DNA of 57,434 nt, from assembly GCA_032718475.1 (NCBI GenBank), contig JAUCBJ010005973.1, forward strand, positions 1 through 57,434, written 5' to 3'. The notes below the pieces were generated by a model. That model was given only the letters and a program-made list of their open reading frames with translations, was not told the origin of the DNA and did no database searches. This document shows, piece by piece, positions 30,846 to 42,874 of this stretch; the first letter of the stretch is position 1; the number at the start of each line of letters is the position of its first letter. Both the position numbers and the translations under genes were made by a program. The stretch comes from Nemertoderma westbladi. Taxonomy: Eukaryota; Xenacoelomorpha; Nemertodermatida; Nemertodermatidae.

Positions 30846-33800
30846 CTCTAGAAAGGAGGCATTATATATTCTTTAAAAATGGAGTGCGCGCTAATTGGTG
30901 TTGTAACATATTGCAGGGTTTCACTGGATGTAACTGCTTCAGTAGGTAGGCGGTGGTGTATGCACTTATCTCATCATGTTCCTTGTCATTCTACTTCAAG
31001 TTCCCAGATGAGGTTATCAAAAATTGCGATATTAAAAAGTAAAAACGTGAAGTAGTGTTTTTTCGGCCTTAATACCACATATAAATTCTGACAACTTAAT
31101 TCCAGTGCAGGAACTTATTTGCAAGAATGTTGGCCTCGGTACATGGCATATGTTAGTGGAGAGACAACAATAGTATTTTAAGGGCACTCTGATAGCTTAA
31201 TTATTGTATTATTTTTTATCGAAGAACAGTGACAGGGACGAAAGGGAATTATCGCCAAAGATTAAACAAACCCCTTTCCATTAATTAACTGGTACATTGC
31301 GTGTAGCAAAGGTTATGCTGTACACATATGGGAATATTGTGATGCTTCGAATTCAAATATATATTTTACTTTCTGATAATCTTCACTGGCACTACTGTAA
31401 ATTAAATTAAAATTAAATTAAAAAAATGAAATATAAAATCAATAAACATTTAAGAATAATATTAAAAGTAAATAATAATTAATTAGGAAAAATCCTCTAT
31501 ATTATTATTACTTATTTGTATTTTCTATCAGCCCTCAAATTCGAGTTTCAGTGTACACACCCACTCATCCTTATAAGTGCCGACATCGCATGGGCTTTGG
31601 ATCTGGTGTATCCCAAATCCCACACGGTCTCAGCGCTACAGTTCCTAATAAACTGCTCGTCTCTGATTGGTTCAGGTTGAATTACATTGCCTGTGCCGAG
31701 ACTGTATGGGGTTCGTATATATGCCGAATTGGCCACCGGGCAGGCGTAGTGCCTGCCCGGTGGCCAATTCGGCATATTGGGACTTCTAGAACTAAAAGTG
31801 TGTGGGCGGTCGACGCATGAGTTCTTTGGAACTAGACGGTTCTTAATAAACATCTGTTTCATTCTCCATTGCACTAAGCTTAACTACCCCCCGTAAGTAT
31901 GTGTCATTAGTAAACTGTTACCACGCTTTCATTACATTTAGTCCTAAATCCCATCTTTGGTTTGCTAGATCATAATATTGATTCTAAACATATGTTAACA
32001 GGGTCCATGTTCACGTTCATGATATATCAATGTTAAATCTTATTTTAATACACATTCAATCAATAGTTGTTAATTTAAATAATAGTGCAATTTATAACCA
32101 TATTACATTTAAAATTTATCTGTAAAATATACTTTGTTTATAAATTGCTAAAGTTTAACTTGAAGCAACTGCTAATTGATTACATACCAACACATCTAAC
32201 AACATTACACCATCAATCAATCAGACTTTTTTTTAATTTAAAATAAATTTAAATTTAATTTAAAATTTAAAAACAAATTTTGTAGTTTTATATTTAGTTT
32301 TTTGAATATAAATAAGAAATCTTCAGATCATCTTGTTCTACAAGATTCCGAATATGAAACAGTTTTAATAATACAATAATAATGAAATTTAATATTTTAT
32401 TGTTTATATGTATCTATCTATAGAGTTGGATCATCTTAAGTCCTGTTTAAATTACTTAATAATTTAATATTTTTTTCAATATTTGGAATCTGCAGATAAA
32501 ACGATTTTATAGACATCTTGATTATATTCCAAAAACTAAAACAACCGATGCACTAGATTTTATAGTGCTAAAAAGATATAAATTAACAGCTTGTTGTTAT
32601 GTGGTGGTTACATGTGGTTACAGTATATTTTTTTTGTTATGTATGAATAAACTAAATCCCATTTTTTTGAATTTGCAGCAGGATCGAGGGAGCTGTCTTT
32701 GGGCTCTTCGAAATATAGCAATTTTATTCAAATCTACTATACTATTTCATGATTTTAGATTTTATGATTTTTACAGATTTAATGATTTGATTATTTTTAT
32801 CATTTAAATACATGTTACATTATATTTATATTTATATTACATTATGATCATTTAAAAACGCTGTGAAAAATATGCATCTTTTTATTTTAAATTTGCAATA
32901 CTCAGATACTGCAATAGGCTGATAGGGCTGAGTTCTTGCATACCGGTAATGCAATCAGCCGAGTTTACAATTGAGAACAGCATTTTACCAATCTTCATCA
33001 TCACGAATTTAATTAATTGTAGTGTCAAAAAACGCGCCAGATTCTCGACTTTCAATTGATATAAGCCGCGTGTGAAATGATTGAGAATTAATGTGTATTT
33101 GAATGGTCCGAAAATCACTAACCATAGAAACCAATATAAGAAATTATCAGAGCACTACGTAATGACGTCAGATCTGTAGAAACAAATCACAGCCGATTTT
33201 CAAAATTGGCTTCCCGCTCTTACTTAAACCCGCCATTTCGACCTTTTACACGTGTTTTTATTTTTACAAAAACACACCCCGCCACTCGATTCAGGGCACC
33301 TTATTACCCCTAATTCAATTGATTCTAGCCAATCTATTTTTTTCGCACAATCTCTGTTACCATATTATTTATTACCAATCTGGTTTCATCTTTAGTAAGA
33401 CATTTTCTTAAACAACAAAGGCTCTACCGCTAAACCCCAATACAATAGAGGATAGGATGTGATTGCCATTCACTTTATTTTAATTTATTATTACGTACTT
33501 ACCTTACAGTACATAGATGTACAAGTACATATGTTTAATATATATTATTCAACTAATATATTTCGTATACGTACATACAATTTATTCATTATCATTAAAA
33601 CTAAATGTAATTAATTTGCCTTTGATTGCGACCGAAGTGGACATAAGTCGCGTTGCGCGTAATCCTTGGCCCATTGCCCAAAGGAGTAGTAACATTGTAC
33701 TAAAAGATAGTCAATAGTCATATATTTTGTATGCCGAATTAAAAAAACATATAATTGTTTTCGAACAAAAATTTAAATATTTAATAGTATTATTTACCTT

Positions 33801-34455
33801 TAAAACGTCTATTCCTTTAATTATATAATTATCGTTCGGGTGTATAATTAGAAACTTAATACACAGGCTTACTTTATCGTTAGATTTATTTATCTTCTGG
33901 TACAAGAAATATTCATTACTAGTTTGTCATTTTATCCACAACATAAGGTTGATATTTATTTATTTATATATTAAAATATCTATAATACAAGCAAAATCTG
34001 GGATTGGAGAAAAAAACTGATATAAAAAGAACCATTGCCAGTTTTTGAACAACCAATCATTATAATCAATGCATTTGCAATAAGCCAATCATGAGTCACA
34101 AGCATTATGATTGTAAATGAAAAGCTGCTATGAATTTGTGATTTAATTTAAAAGTCTCAGCTTATGAATTTATCCATCCTTCCATACATATAATGGCTCG
34201 GCGATAATAACATTAATATGAAATAATATCTTTATAATCTATAATCTGTTTATAAACTGTTTATTTAATATTATTGTAACTAAATCTCTAGTTGCAAGGT
34301 AGCAAAATGGAACCCTTTTGTGCTCAGATGCCCAGTCCTGAAATGTCATTGGACCCCGACAAACCTCAGAAAATAGAGAAATTTCCAGTGTTCCACTAAT
34401 ATTAATATTAATATTAATATTATTATATAATGTTAATGTTAATATATAGATAATA
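30846..34455. other. AT-rich non-coding stretch with one GC-rich palindrome
   Basis: No gene recognised. Apart from the palindrome at 31719-31777 the stretch is dominated by A/T runs (for example 32220-32280). Short frames do not resemble proteins. Confidence 0.5.
31719..31777. repeat. perfect 27-bp GC-rich palindrome
   Basis: ATATGCCGAATTGGCCACC (start of the left arm, 31719-31745) is exactly mirrored by 31751-31777 across a 5-base centre GTAGT. All 27 pairs match. It is GC-rich in an AT-rich neighbourhood. No array or element boundary was found around it. Confidence 0.9.
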
Positions 34456-34606
34456 TTTTAATATTACAATAATAATTATCATACAATTACTATATTATTT
34501 TAAAATAAATATAATCTTAATTATACAATATTTATATTGTATAATTAGGATTATATTTATTTTAAAATATAGTAATTATATGATAATTATTATTGTAATA
34601 TTAAAA
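34456..34606. repeat. 151-base AT-rich inverted repeat (MITE-like)
   Basis: Arms of about 74 bases pair with few mismatches around a tiny centre near 34531. Outer ends are TTTTAATATTACAATA and its complement. It directly abuts the SINE-like head at 34607. Confidence 0.8.
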
Positions 34607-34700
34607 GCAGCAACTTGCTCTAGTGGTGACATTCATGAGCATCCAACTTGGTTCGAACCGTGGGTAGATGGGGGCAGCACTTAAAATCTGTACCATCGTG
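34607..34700 (+). mobile_element. tRNA-headed SINE-like sequence
   Basis: Contains an A-box-like TTGCTCTAGTGGTG and a perfect B box GGTTCGAACC about 30 bases later, the internal Pol III promoter of tRNA-derived SINEs. It does not fold into a full tRNA. The 3' limit is uncertain; a LINE remnant begins downstream. Confidence 0.5.
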
Positions 34701-34879
34701 CATACATATACATTTGCCTTGATAAATAACCAAAATAGCTAGTAGTGGATCCGTCTTAAGTCCTACGACATTAGGTTGTGCGACATTAGGCCTCGCTTAA
34801 TACAGTGAAAGGTCGATGGTGATGACATGATTGGCTTGGACAAAGGTGCAGTGCTGGCGGAACCAGCATCATAGTGCCC

Positions 34880-35520
34880 CAAGATCTCGAGGTCAGCCAT
34901 ACACTTTCACTTATCCTCAATTCCGGTGTCATTGACCACGCGTTTGAGGAAAGTTATTGGCTGTCCACTGCGCTCACCGGCAAGCAGCAGGCTGCCACAG
35001 CATATGGTTGTGTAGGATACATTTTTTGCTAGTCTGTTTCCATGGATTTGTGTCCATGGTCTGTTTTGTGGCCATGAATTGTTGCTATTGGCAATGAGGC
35101 CAACACAGGATGTAGCCACCTGTAAGCTAGATAACAGCTTCTGTGCTCCATTCAATGTTTCTAACAGTAAATCAAGATCATCAGCAAAATCACGATGGGT
35201 TAGCTACTAGCGACCCACGACCAAGGATAGCTTATGGTGGAGGTATTTCCATCCCATATCCGCGCTAAGAATATCAACAGCTGTCTGCAACACATTGCCC
35301 ACCACAATAATGAAGAGATAAGGGGCTAATATATCTCCTTGAAGGACACATTGAAGAACCTAGAATGGGTCTGTACCTCCATCTGTGGTGGATAGACAGG
35401 TTGTGGAACCCCATATATTGGGGAATACTGGAAAAAAAACATGGATGTGATGCAGAATCGATGGCCTTGAATAAATAAAGAAATATGATAACCAAAATGT
35501 CGTCTTTCTTTCTTTGTAAA
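34880..35520 (-). pseudogene. decayed RTE-like LINE
   Basis: Minus-strand pieces in collinear order across frames: FKAIDSASH (from the FKAFDS box), VLQGDILAPYLFIIVV, HRDFADDLDLLLETLNGAQK, and near the end SGQPITFLKRVVNDTGIEDK. The catalytic FADD survives but several frameshifts and stops separate the blocks. It is a relic of a family like that at 13638-14660. Confidence 0.8.
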
Positions 35521-35677
35521 CAGCGGAATGTCAGAGAGTATTGTGTAGATAGGATACTACGACTTGGGTTGAATTGGATATTATTTGGACGTAGAAAATC
35601 TTAATAGTGATAAAATATCTCAGCAATTAATTCCTCAATTAAATTTAGATATTATTACAGATTTCGAAATTGCAACG

Positions 35678-36146
35678 TAAGCCGCGTTCACACTACCGAG
35701 TCAAACTCAAAAGACAAAATGTACCGGACCACGCCATCCACTGTACAGGCCTCCCCAAGCAATCCTCCCTTCTTAAAACTGCCATAACCTTTACAACCTA
35801 AAACTCCCCACGGCTGCAACAGCAAACTTTCCCCATTTGTAAACTTTCATCTACTTTTAACCTATTTTAATCATTTGTATTTAACATTATAAGTCAAAAT
35901 ATTAATATCATTTTTTACTGTTTGTATATATATGTATATATATATATACCGAAATTTCACACCATATGTATGTATATGATAATAAACGCCTCTGATTCAA
36001 AAGACAAAATGTAAAACACATCACATGAAATACAATTTTTTCTAGAATGCCCTTATGTATTATATTATATAATGTATTATTATCTACTATTGCTAGCTAT
36101 ATTTATTTTCTAGGTCCTTTGACTCGGTAGTGTGAACGCGGCCTTA
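35678..36146. mobile_element. MITE with 28-bp inverted termini, interrupted
   Basis: The left end TAAGCCGCGTTCACACTACC continues to CGAGTCAAA; the right end is its complement with one extra G. No clear target duplication. Its interior is interrupted by a 274-bp insertion at 35724-35997; without that it would be about 180 bp. No protein. The superfamily is not assigned. Confidence 0.85.
35724..35997 (+). mobile_element. 5'-truncated LINE 3' tail nested in MITE
   Basis: Flanked on both sides by the 16-base direct repeat CAAAAGACAAAATGTA (35708-35723 and 35998-36013), a target duplication of retroposition size. The insert ends ATAATAAACGCCTCTGATT with a polyadenylation signal near its 3' end, as in CR1/L2-like LINE tails. 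No coding sequence remains. Confidence 0.8.
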
Positions 36147-37500
36147 CCTTTCAATCAATAACAAGATATCACTGCAACATTGAAGAGAAACAGTAATGCG
36201 ACTGGTACAATGAGGTCAAATTCTCTCTGTTGTTTCAAATAACCACAGCAGGAGTGGCATATGTGTATTTATTTTCCACGCACTGGACATAACATTTCTT
36301 CACTGTTGTAATGTCGATATATCAATAATATCAAATGAAGCATGTTCTAAACTATACTAAACTTACCTCCCCACCCCAAGCAAAGTACGACTATTACAGA
36401 TGACAAGGTAACAATATCATAGCATAGATGACATAATTACTTATATATGATGTATAAATTTGACATGTCAATTTAAACAATGATTGTCAGTGTAATATAC
36501 AATGTGTTGGATGAAACAACCCTTCCTTTTTTCTAAGGCAAGAACTTCTTCAGATGATTAATCAATTTTCTTGTTAACCATACTTTTTATTAGCCTTTAA
36601 TCCCACCGTAAAGAAAGACACATCCTTTACGGAAGTAACACTTCAGGAAGTGATTTCGCTTGTAATTTACTCCAATTGTAATTCCTTTTCCATGTCCGTT
36701 GTTGCATCCCTTCTAACCTAATTAAATAATAATTTGTAAATGCAAGGGGGTTGACACTACGCCTACATCTAAGACTACGCCTACACCTATGCCTAAACAC
36801 ATAGACCTAATTGTTAGTAAGTAAGCAGGTTACAGAGGTTGAAAGGAATAAAAACAATAAATGAGAGTTTGGGATATTGTAGAGAATTTAATTGATATTT
36901 AACTGCTTGCCAAACAAGAATCAGATGTATAGGCCTACTGGCATACGGTACATGTGTGTGTAGGCTTAGGTGTAGGCGTAAGGTTTAGCCCCTACCAACA
37001 TGCAACAAAGAACTGTAAATTTGGATTCTACCGGTCATGTCATTATTAATTGTTAGGTTCTTAGATGATGCCCTTAGGTGCCTTTGTTGGACATGTAAAA
37101 TACTTATTTTGCCTAGGATATATTTTATAGAGATCTGGTTGAAGACCTTCGAATACTAAAGGACAAGGTAGTGACTGCATTAATTAAATAATTAAGCGTA
37201 TGAAACGACCTTCTCTAAAGACCTTCTTTAAAGTTAAATTTAATCTGGGCAGCAGTATTGCTTATGCTGATATATGCCAAACCTGATGTTACTGCAGATC
37301 CCTGTCACCACATCACGCATAGATCAGGATACTACATAACACAGTATCCATGGTATAATGTCCAACCTATGGAGGTTTTGAAGCGGAATACTGTCGAGTG
37401 CTGTATGAGAGAACATTCATTCATTCAACAGAACGCCCGGGCGAACCGGTATTATATTAGTTAAAATTAAGTAAAATAGCACCATGGCTAAAATAAAATG
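36147..37500. other. non-coding stretch
   Basis: No gene. GCCTACACCTA-type phrases around 36750-36810 recur inverted near 36955-36985. The AGCAGGTTACAG dispersed motif occurs at 36824-36835. Confidence 0.5.
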
Positions 37501-40500
37501 CATATATATATATATAGTAAAAGCACCAGACAAAGAAAGAGGGGGAAAGGCTCTGGTTCGAGCAACTGGGAATGGGTAATGGGAGGGAACATACTTATGA
37601 ACAGTGCGTGCCCATCAGCCAACTGCAACAGTAGAGGTGAGCTAACTCATAGAGTACATATATGAGCAGAACTCGTACTCGTTAAATTATGTTGAAGTAT
37701 TCTAGTATGAGAGAGCGTTTCTGTTCAAGACTCAAAGCACTTGTGTTGAAGACAGTGCTTATAAAGTTAGCGGAAATTCTATCCCGCGCTGTCGGATTAC
37801 TCGTGCTAATCCGTGACACAACAGATGTTGAGTTGAGTAATAATATGTTGTAATAGAAAAGGGGCGTGGTAGGGCATACAAGGAAACTGCAGTTCGGTAG
37901 CCAGAGGAAATGCCCTTATAATGAGTATAACGATGTAGATTACTACACAGTGCCAACCTGAACCCCAGCTGGAGAGACTGACGGGCAATTTAGGGTACAT
38001 AGCAGAGTTCCAACACAGAGACGCAGTGCCACCATGGATAATGGGCTGCATCCGGATAATTTGTGCAAAGTGGAGTTATTCACATATGGTCCGAGATGAA
38101 TTAGGCCACGCAGAGTTTTGCGGTAGAAGATGTCCATATTGTCCATGTCAGTAAAATTCATGGCACCGATATTGAACTTCAGCTGGTACATGAGCAATGG
38201 CACAGCAATGGACTCCCAAAGGTGGAAGACCACGTTTATGGGCAACCATCTTGTTGTCCAACCCTTCGAGTGGAACGTGTGGGACATGTGGGCTATAGAC
38301 TGAATGGTTTCATTAAGTACATCACTGGACTTCACGTGACTGGTGATCCGAACACCCAAGAATGTTAGGGAGTTGCTCCATTTGACCAATTCACCATTGA
38401 CCTTGATGAAGCGGGGAGAGTGATGAAGCGAAATCCAGACCAACCTTGCCAGCTTCTTGTGACAGTACATTGATCATGTCTTCTAAGTCTGAGGCAGAAG
38501 TTCCTGATATAAGAAAATCGTTGGCGTAGGAAATAACGCCTAACCAGGCATCACCAATGCAACAACAGCCCTTACTGGTTTCCTGCATGGTTCGTACAGC
38601 ATCAGCTGTATAGAAGTTAAAGAGCACTGGGGACTGCAGTGACCCTTGTTTCAGTCCTCTTGTGGGAGAAATTCCGAGCATGTCGATCCCTTCACTGAAT
38701 TTAAGAAATGTTTGACCGCACAGGTAGTAAGCAAGTAAAGTGGAAGCAATATGGGGGTTAACTCCAGATGATAGCAGCTTTCTAATTAAAGTAGCGTATT
38801 CAACGCTATCAAAGGCAGAATCTATGCCCAGTTGGCATACAAAGACACGAGATCCTCTCGATAAGTAATGTTATAGACATTCTAATAGCGTTGCGATAAC
38901 CGCATCAGTTCCGAACTTCTTCTTATAGGCTGTTTGGTTTGTGTGTGAATAGAGCCCATTTAGGTAACATGTCAGAAGGACGTGTTCCAGAACTTTAGCG
39001 AAAATGCTAATGGAGGCTATAGGCCTAAATGATGATGGTTTGCGTGGATCACGTCCCTTGCCTTTATATAGGCTACTCAGAACAGATTCACCAAATAAAT
39101 TTGGGACTGTTTTGAGTTGAAAACAGAGGTTGAACATGTCAGCAAGGAGGTTACAAACAGGGCCTGGATTGAGATACAGGAAGTTTTCAACTACAAGTGA
39201 CGAAATGTCACCTGCTTTACCCGTGGCTAACGACAGAATGGACCGTTTGATGGCCAAAGGCGATACGTTAGGCAGAGGTGCATTGAGACAGGCATCACGC
39301 AGATCTTTGTGAAGAGCTTCATCTAATTGATAAGGATGTGAAGAGGAGTTGCCAGTACCTTCACTTTTGAATTTGGATGAGTAGTGATCCCTAAGAGTTT
39401 CTTCCATGTCGTGCGAGATCTTTTGATTGGTGTTGCTGTGGTTGAGTGTGGACCAGAATTTCGTTGGGTTCGTTTTAATAAGACTTGGCAACCTGCTAAC
39501 AGAATTAACCACCAAATTTTTAGATAAGAGGTTTTTCAGACGTCTTGTTGATCGTTTAGATGCTTTGAACTCTTCCCCGATAGGATCGTCTGGGTCCTTC
39601 CCTTGCCCCTTCCAAATTTTGTAAAGGTCTCTAGTAACCTTACTTTTACGCTGCAGTAGGCCTGAACGGATACGGATGTTCTTTGTGACCCTAAAAGGCC
39701 TAGTTGTGGGGATATGTGACTTTGCAGCAATAAGGATTGTATCCCGCAATTCTATAGCTGCATTATTGAGAGAGGCTAATGTTTGATCATGAGATAGTTT
39801 GGTGCGAATTGCTGCAAGCTGACTGTCAACTGCATCCACATATTTTCCTAGTTGGTCCTGAGTGGCTCTTTCCCATGCAAATTTTGTCTGTCGGTTGATC
39901 TTCCGGTTGTGTTGAGGAGTGGTAGTAGGTAACACATGAATCTTGAATACTGCCAAGATTGGTACATGGTCAGAGTAATTACAACCAGGATCCTCTTCTT
40001 CAACAGATCCACATTGGAAGTTATCGATGAAGTAACGGGGTGTGAGAATGTGGTCTATGTAGGATTCTCCATTGCCTCCTCGGAAAGTAATGCATGGGCC
40101 AGAGAACTGTCCCAGGGTGTCTACAGCCACAAGATCAAGACTGGTGAGCCAGTTGTGCATTATTTTGCCGCTGTCGGATGCATAAAGTCTAGTACTCCTA
40201 GCTCCCTGAAGTGGGCCAAAGTCTGCATTGGTGTCAGCCAATAGGATAGGTATTGATGTACTGTAGCTATTAAGCAGTGCATCCAGTCTCCCAAGAAAAT
40301 CACAGTAGGTTGATGTGTCCAAACCACTGTGAGGTGCATAGCACGACAATATGATGTATTGTTGACTGCTCCCATATAGCTTTGCATTGATTCCAATGAT
40401 GTCGTCACCAGATTCGACTTTGGTCCACTCAGATACTGCATCTTTCCTAAACAGAAGAGATACCCCTCCAGCTCCTCTAACCCTGTTGGGATTATCCATG

Positions 40501-40700
40501 AGTTTGCTAACAGATGATACACTGTTAAATCGATAGTTGACCTTCTCCAAGATTGTTCTACACTGAATACCATCGAGCCAATGCTCCTGCAGACCAACTA
40601 TGTCACATCGCTGCATTATATTGAGGATGTGATCAGTGTTGGATGCGAAGCCCCTAGTGTTAAAGGTTCCAACCTTAAGTTCAACACAATCTTTGCTGTT
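37501..40700 (-). pseudogene. ULP-LINE ORF2: APE endonuclease and reverse transcriptase, mutated
   Basis: Second ORF of the minus-strand LINE. It overlaps the end of ORF1 and is open from before 40690, so the Met at 40616 is internal. Endonuclease motifs: VGTFNTRGF, VGLQEHWL, CYAPHSG, LADTNADFG, YIDHIL and NYSDHVPILA, so the catalytic Asn, Glu, Asp/Asn and His are all present. RT motifs: VLSSLYKGKGRDPRKPSSFR, then a frameshift after LLECL at about 38871, DSAFDSVEY, RGLKQGSLQSPVLFN, and SYANDFLIS in place of YADD. The lost first Asp would kill catalysis. Another frameshift occurs near 38440, before the C-terminal part (SLTFLGVRIT, SIAVPLLMYQ). Untranslated 3' sequence runs to an AT-repeat tail near 37501. 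The clade is CR1/L2/Jockey-like; I cannot place it more precisely. Confidence 0.85.
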
Positions 40701-40722
40701 GCTGGATGCTGAGTGGTCTTTG

Positions 40723-42861
40723 TTAAAGATACTGCTTCTGATGGGTATTAGTGTGTTTGGTGGGATGCAGATGTTGTCGAGATGGATGCAGTGTATTCAT
40801 AACTGGATGGGTGGTATGGCCATCGAATTGCATTGACTCAGATGGCATATGTGTGGGTGGATGTATGTGCCTCTTTGGTTGGAAGGGTTGTTGTGGTTGT
40901 GTCCTCTGCTCCTGTGGTATTCCAGAGGAATTAGGGCATGGGGTTGCCAGGCTCAACGGGGTTTGGCTGTATGGAGTCAAAAAGTTGTTACCCTGATATG
41001 CATGTTCATGTTCATCGTTGTGTTGCCGTGCATTCCAGAATGTGGGCTTATGATACCACTCACGGCATGATATCCCTGGCGGCCAGAAGCCTTTGCTGAG
41101 CACACGTTTGGCATCATCCAGATCAACTGTGATACGTGCATTCTTAGAATCACCAAGCCTGTTCCAACGTAGCGTTATTCTATGAGCATCTACATTACTG
41201 TTCTTCAGGAAGTCAAGAAGATGATGCTCATTGTTCATCCTGTCTATGCCATTGACAAAGAGAGTCGTCCTGTAAAATGACTGGGCACACTGCAAGCCAT
41301 GGTAGGCATGGGTGGCAAGATGGGGCACATGGGAAATTGATGGTCCAATGTCCGTATTGTTGTGGGATGCAAAAGAGGTAGGCTTGATAGGTTGTTTCGG
41401 TGATAGAGCAGCAGGGGAGCTTCTGTAGGGGGTATAGCCTGCTAAGCTAAGGAGTCGACGATCAACATCCTTTGATATGGCAACATTCACAGGGGGACTG
41501 GATTTATGGCCATCAGAATATTGTGAATTGAATGCCAAACCATGGCTACTCATTGATGAAGTAGTGTTGTAGCTGGTTTTACTGCTGCTAGCATCTGCTT
41601 CATCAAGTAAGGGAGAGAAACGATTTGTGGTGGGAATGGCATTAATGCGCTGGGGCTGATAGCCAGTCTTAGCATGGTTTGACGGAAAAGACCATTCGGT
41701 CGCAATGCTACGAGTACCCAGAGCTGAAGACACGTGCTGAGAGGGTACATTGCGATTAATGTTTGGCTGACCAGGTACTTCAATTACAGGAAGTGAGTGT
41801 GCAGTTGTGTTGGTAGAAGGAACAATTGTAGTTTTGACAATTCGAGGTAGTGTGATTAGTACTGAATTGGATGTCATTGTGGTACTGGCACTATTGGAAT
41901 TCACACTAGGAGCGATGGCAATCTGATGCGCATTATCATGGAAGCTAGGTGGATCATCGTAGATATTACTGCTGTTGCTAATTCTACAGTTTGGGGCTGG
42001 TGCCACTTCAAGGCCACCCATCCGATGCTCAAGAACAGTATTCCTATGGCGTTCAGTTTCAAGTTCCTCTTGAGAAGATTGATATTTTTGAGCCAGAGTG
42101 GCACATTCAGATTCTATAAGACATAGGCGTGCCTGGATTGCAGCCACGGCTGAAATTAAGTCGCTATGAACACCTTCTACTGTAATCGTACCATCACATG
42201 CAGTTGTATCCTGCCGTCGCAGACGTTTTCTACAAGATTCTGTGAACTGATGTTCATGCATACAGCGCAAAAGTTCGTAAGTGTCTATAGCCATTTCGTG
42301 AGATGATGTGCGTGGTCTCAACTGGAGTGTAAGGCTTTGGACTGGTGTCATGTATTTCTTAACATTGTCCAGGAGGTTTTCTCTGGTAGTGTGAACTGTG
42401 CTAATGGGGATGGATGATATTTTGCGCAGTGCATCTTTCCTTGTAAGCTGTAAAGTCTTAAGAAGGTCATCAATTTGGTCAGTGTTTAGACTATTCCTGG
42501 CTAGGTTAGATGTTCGGTCGACATCTAAAACAATTGGTGCAACTTTATGCCTAGTGTTGTAGGTTTGTTTGAGCAGCTCTTTAATCTTGATATCCTTAAC
42601 GCAGGCTTTTAACCACATGCGTAGTGCAATACTATTTGAATGCTCTGGAATGAGGGTTGGACTTCCTATGGCCAAGGCAAGTGAATAAATGCATATGAAT
42701 GCGCCACAGTCATATGAGTTTTTTTGCCCTGGGAATGGACGAACCTTGTTCAATGTCACCCAAGGCCTGGTAGACATACCACGTGTACTGCTGATAAGAT
42801 TGAGGAGACCGCATAAATTGTATGCCATAGCGCTTGTTGGATATGTTTTATTCATGCTGCA
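40723..42861 (-). CDS. ULP-LINE ORF1, main part: Ulp1/C48 Cys half, coiled coil, RRM-like
   Basis: A 710-residue open frame (from 42855; open a few codons further to the target duplication). Near residue 45 it has PFPGQKNSYDCGAFICIYS, where QxxxxxDCGxF fits the oxyanion Gln and catalytic Cys of C48 (Ulp1/SENP) peptidases; the Cys codon is 42706-42708. A predicted coiled coil follows at about residues 235-280 (SSQEELETERHRNTVLEHRM). A long Ser/Pro/Asn-rich linker leads to an RRM-like fold near 525-600 (TLFVNGIDRM, then DSKNARITVDL), as in several LINE ORF1 proteins that bind RNA. It stops at 40723 and ORF2 follows at once. Before the RTE insertion the frame was continuous with 44890-45173, which supplies the His half of the protease. 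The role of the protease in the element is unknown. Confidence 0.75.
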   Translation of the reverse strand, partial: CSMNKTYPTSAMAYNLCGLLNLISSTRGMSTRPWVTLNKVRPFPGQKNSYDCGAFICIYSLALAIGSPTLIPEHSNSIALRMWLKACVKDIKIKELLKQTYNTRHKVAPIVLDVDRTSNLARNSLNTDQIDDLLKTLQLTRKDALRKISSIPISTVHTTRENLLDNVKKYMTPVQSLTLQLRPRTSSHEMAIDTYELLRCMHEHQFTESCRKRLRRQDTTACDGTITVEGVHSDLISAVAAIQARLCLIESECATLAQKYQSSQEELETERHRNTVLEHRMGGLEVAPAPNCRISNSSNIYDDPPSFHDNAHQIAIAPSVNSNSASTTMTSNSVLITLPRIVKTTIVPSTNTTAHSLPVIEVPGQPNINRNVPSQHVSSALGTRSIATEWSFPSNHAKTGYQPQRINAIPTTNRFSPLLDEADASSSKTSYNTTSSMSSHGLAFNSQYSDGHKSSPPVNVAISKDVDRRLLSLAGYTPYRSSPAALSPKQPIKPTSFASHNNTDIGPSISHVPHLATHAYHGLQCAQSFYRTTLFVNGIDRMNNEHHLLDFLKNSNVDAHRITLRWNRLGDSKNARITVDLDDAKRVLSKGFWPPGISCREWYHKPTFWNARQHNDEHEHAYQGNNFLTPYSQTPLSLATPCPNSSGIPQEQRTQPQQPFQPKRHIHPPTHMPSESMQFDGHTTHPVMNTLHPSRQHLHPTKHTNTHQKQYL

Positions 42862-42874
42862 TAAAGTATATATC
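42862..42874. repeat. 13-bp target-site duplication, left copy
   Basis: TAAAGTATATATC at 42862-42874 recurs exactly at 44877-44889, flanking the RTE-like insertion. Confidence 0.92.

Noticed and set aside
31548-31874. 108- and 89-residue frames around the GC-rich palindrome
   Set aside because: Both strands open because of the palindrome and higher GC; no known protein.
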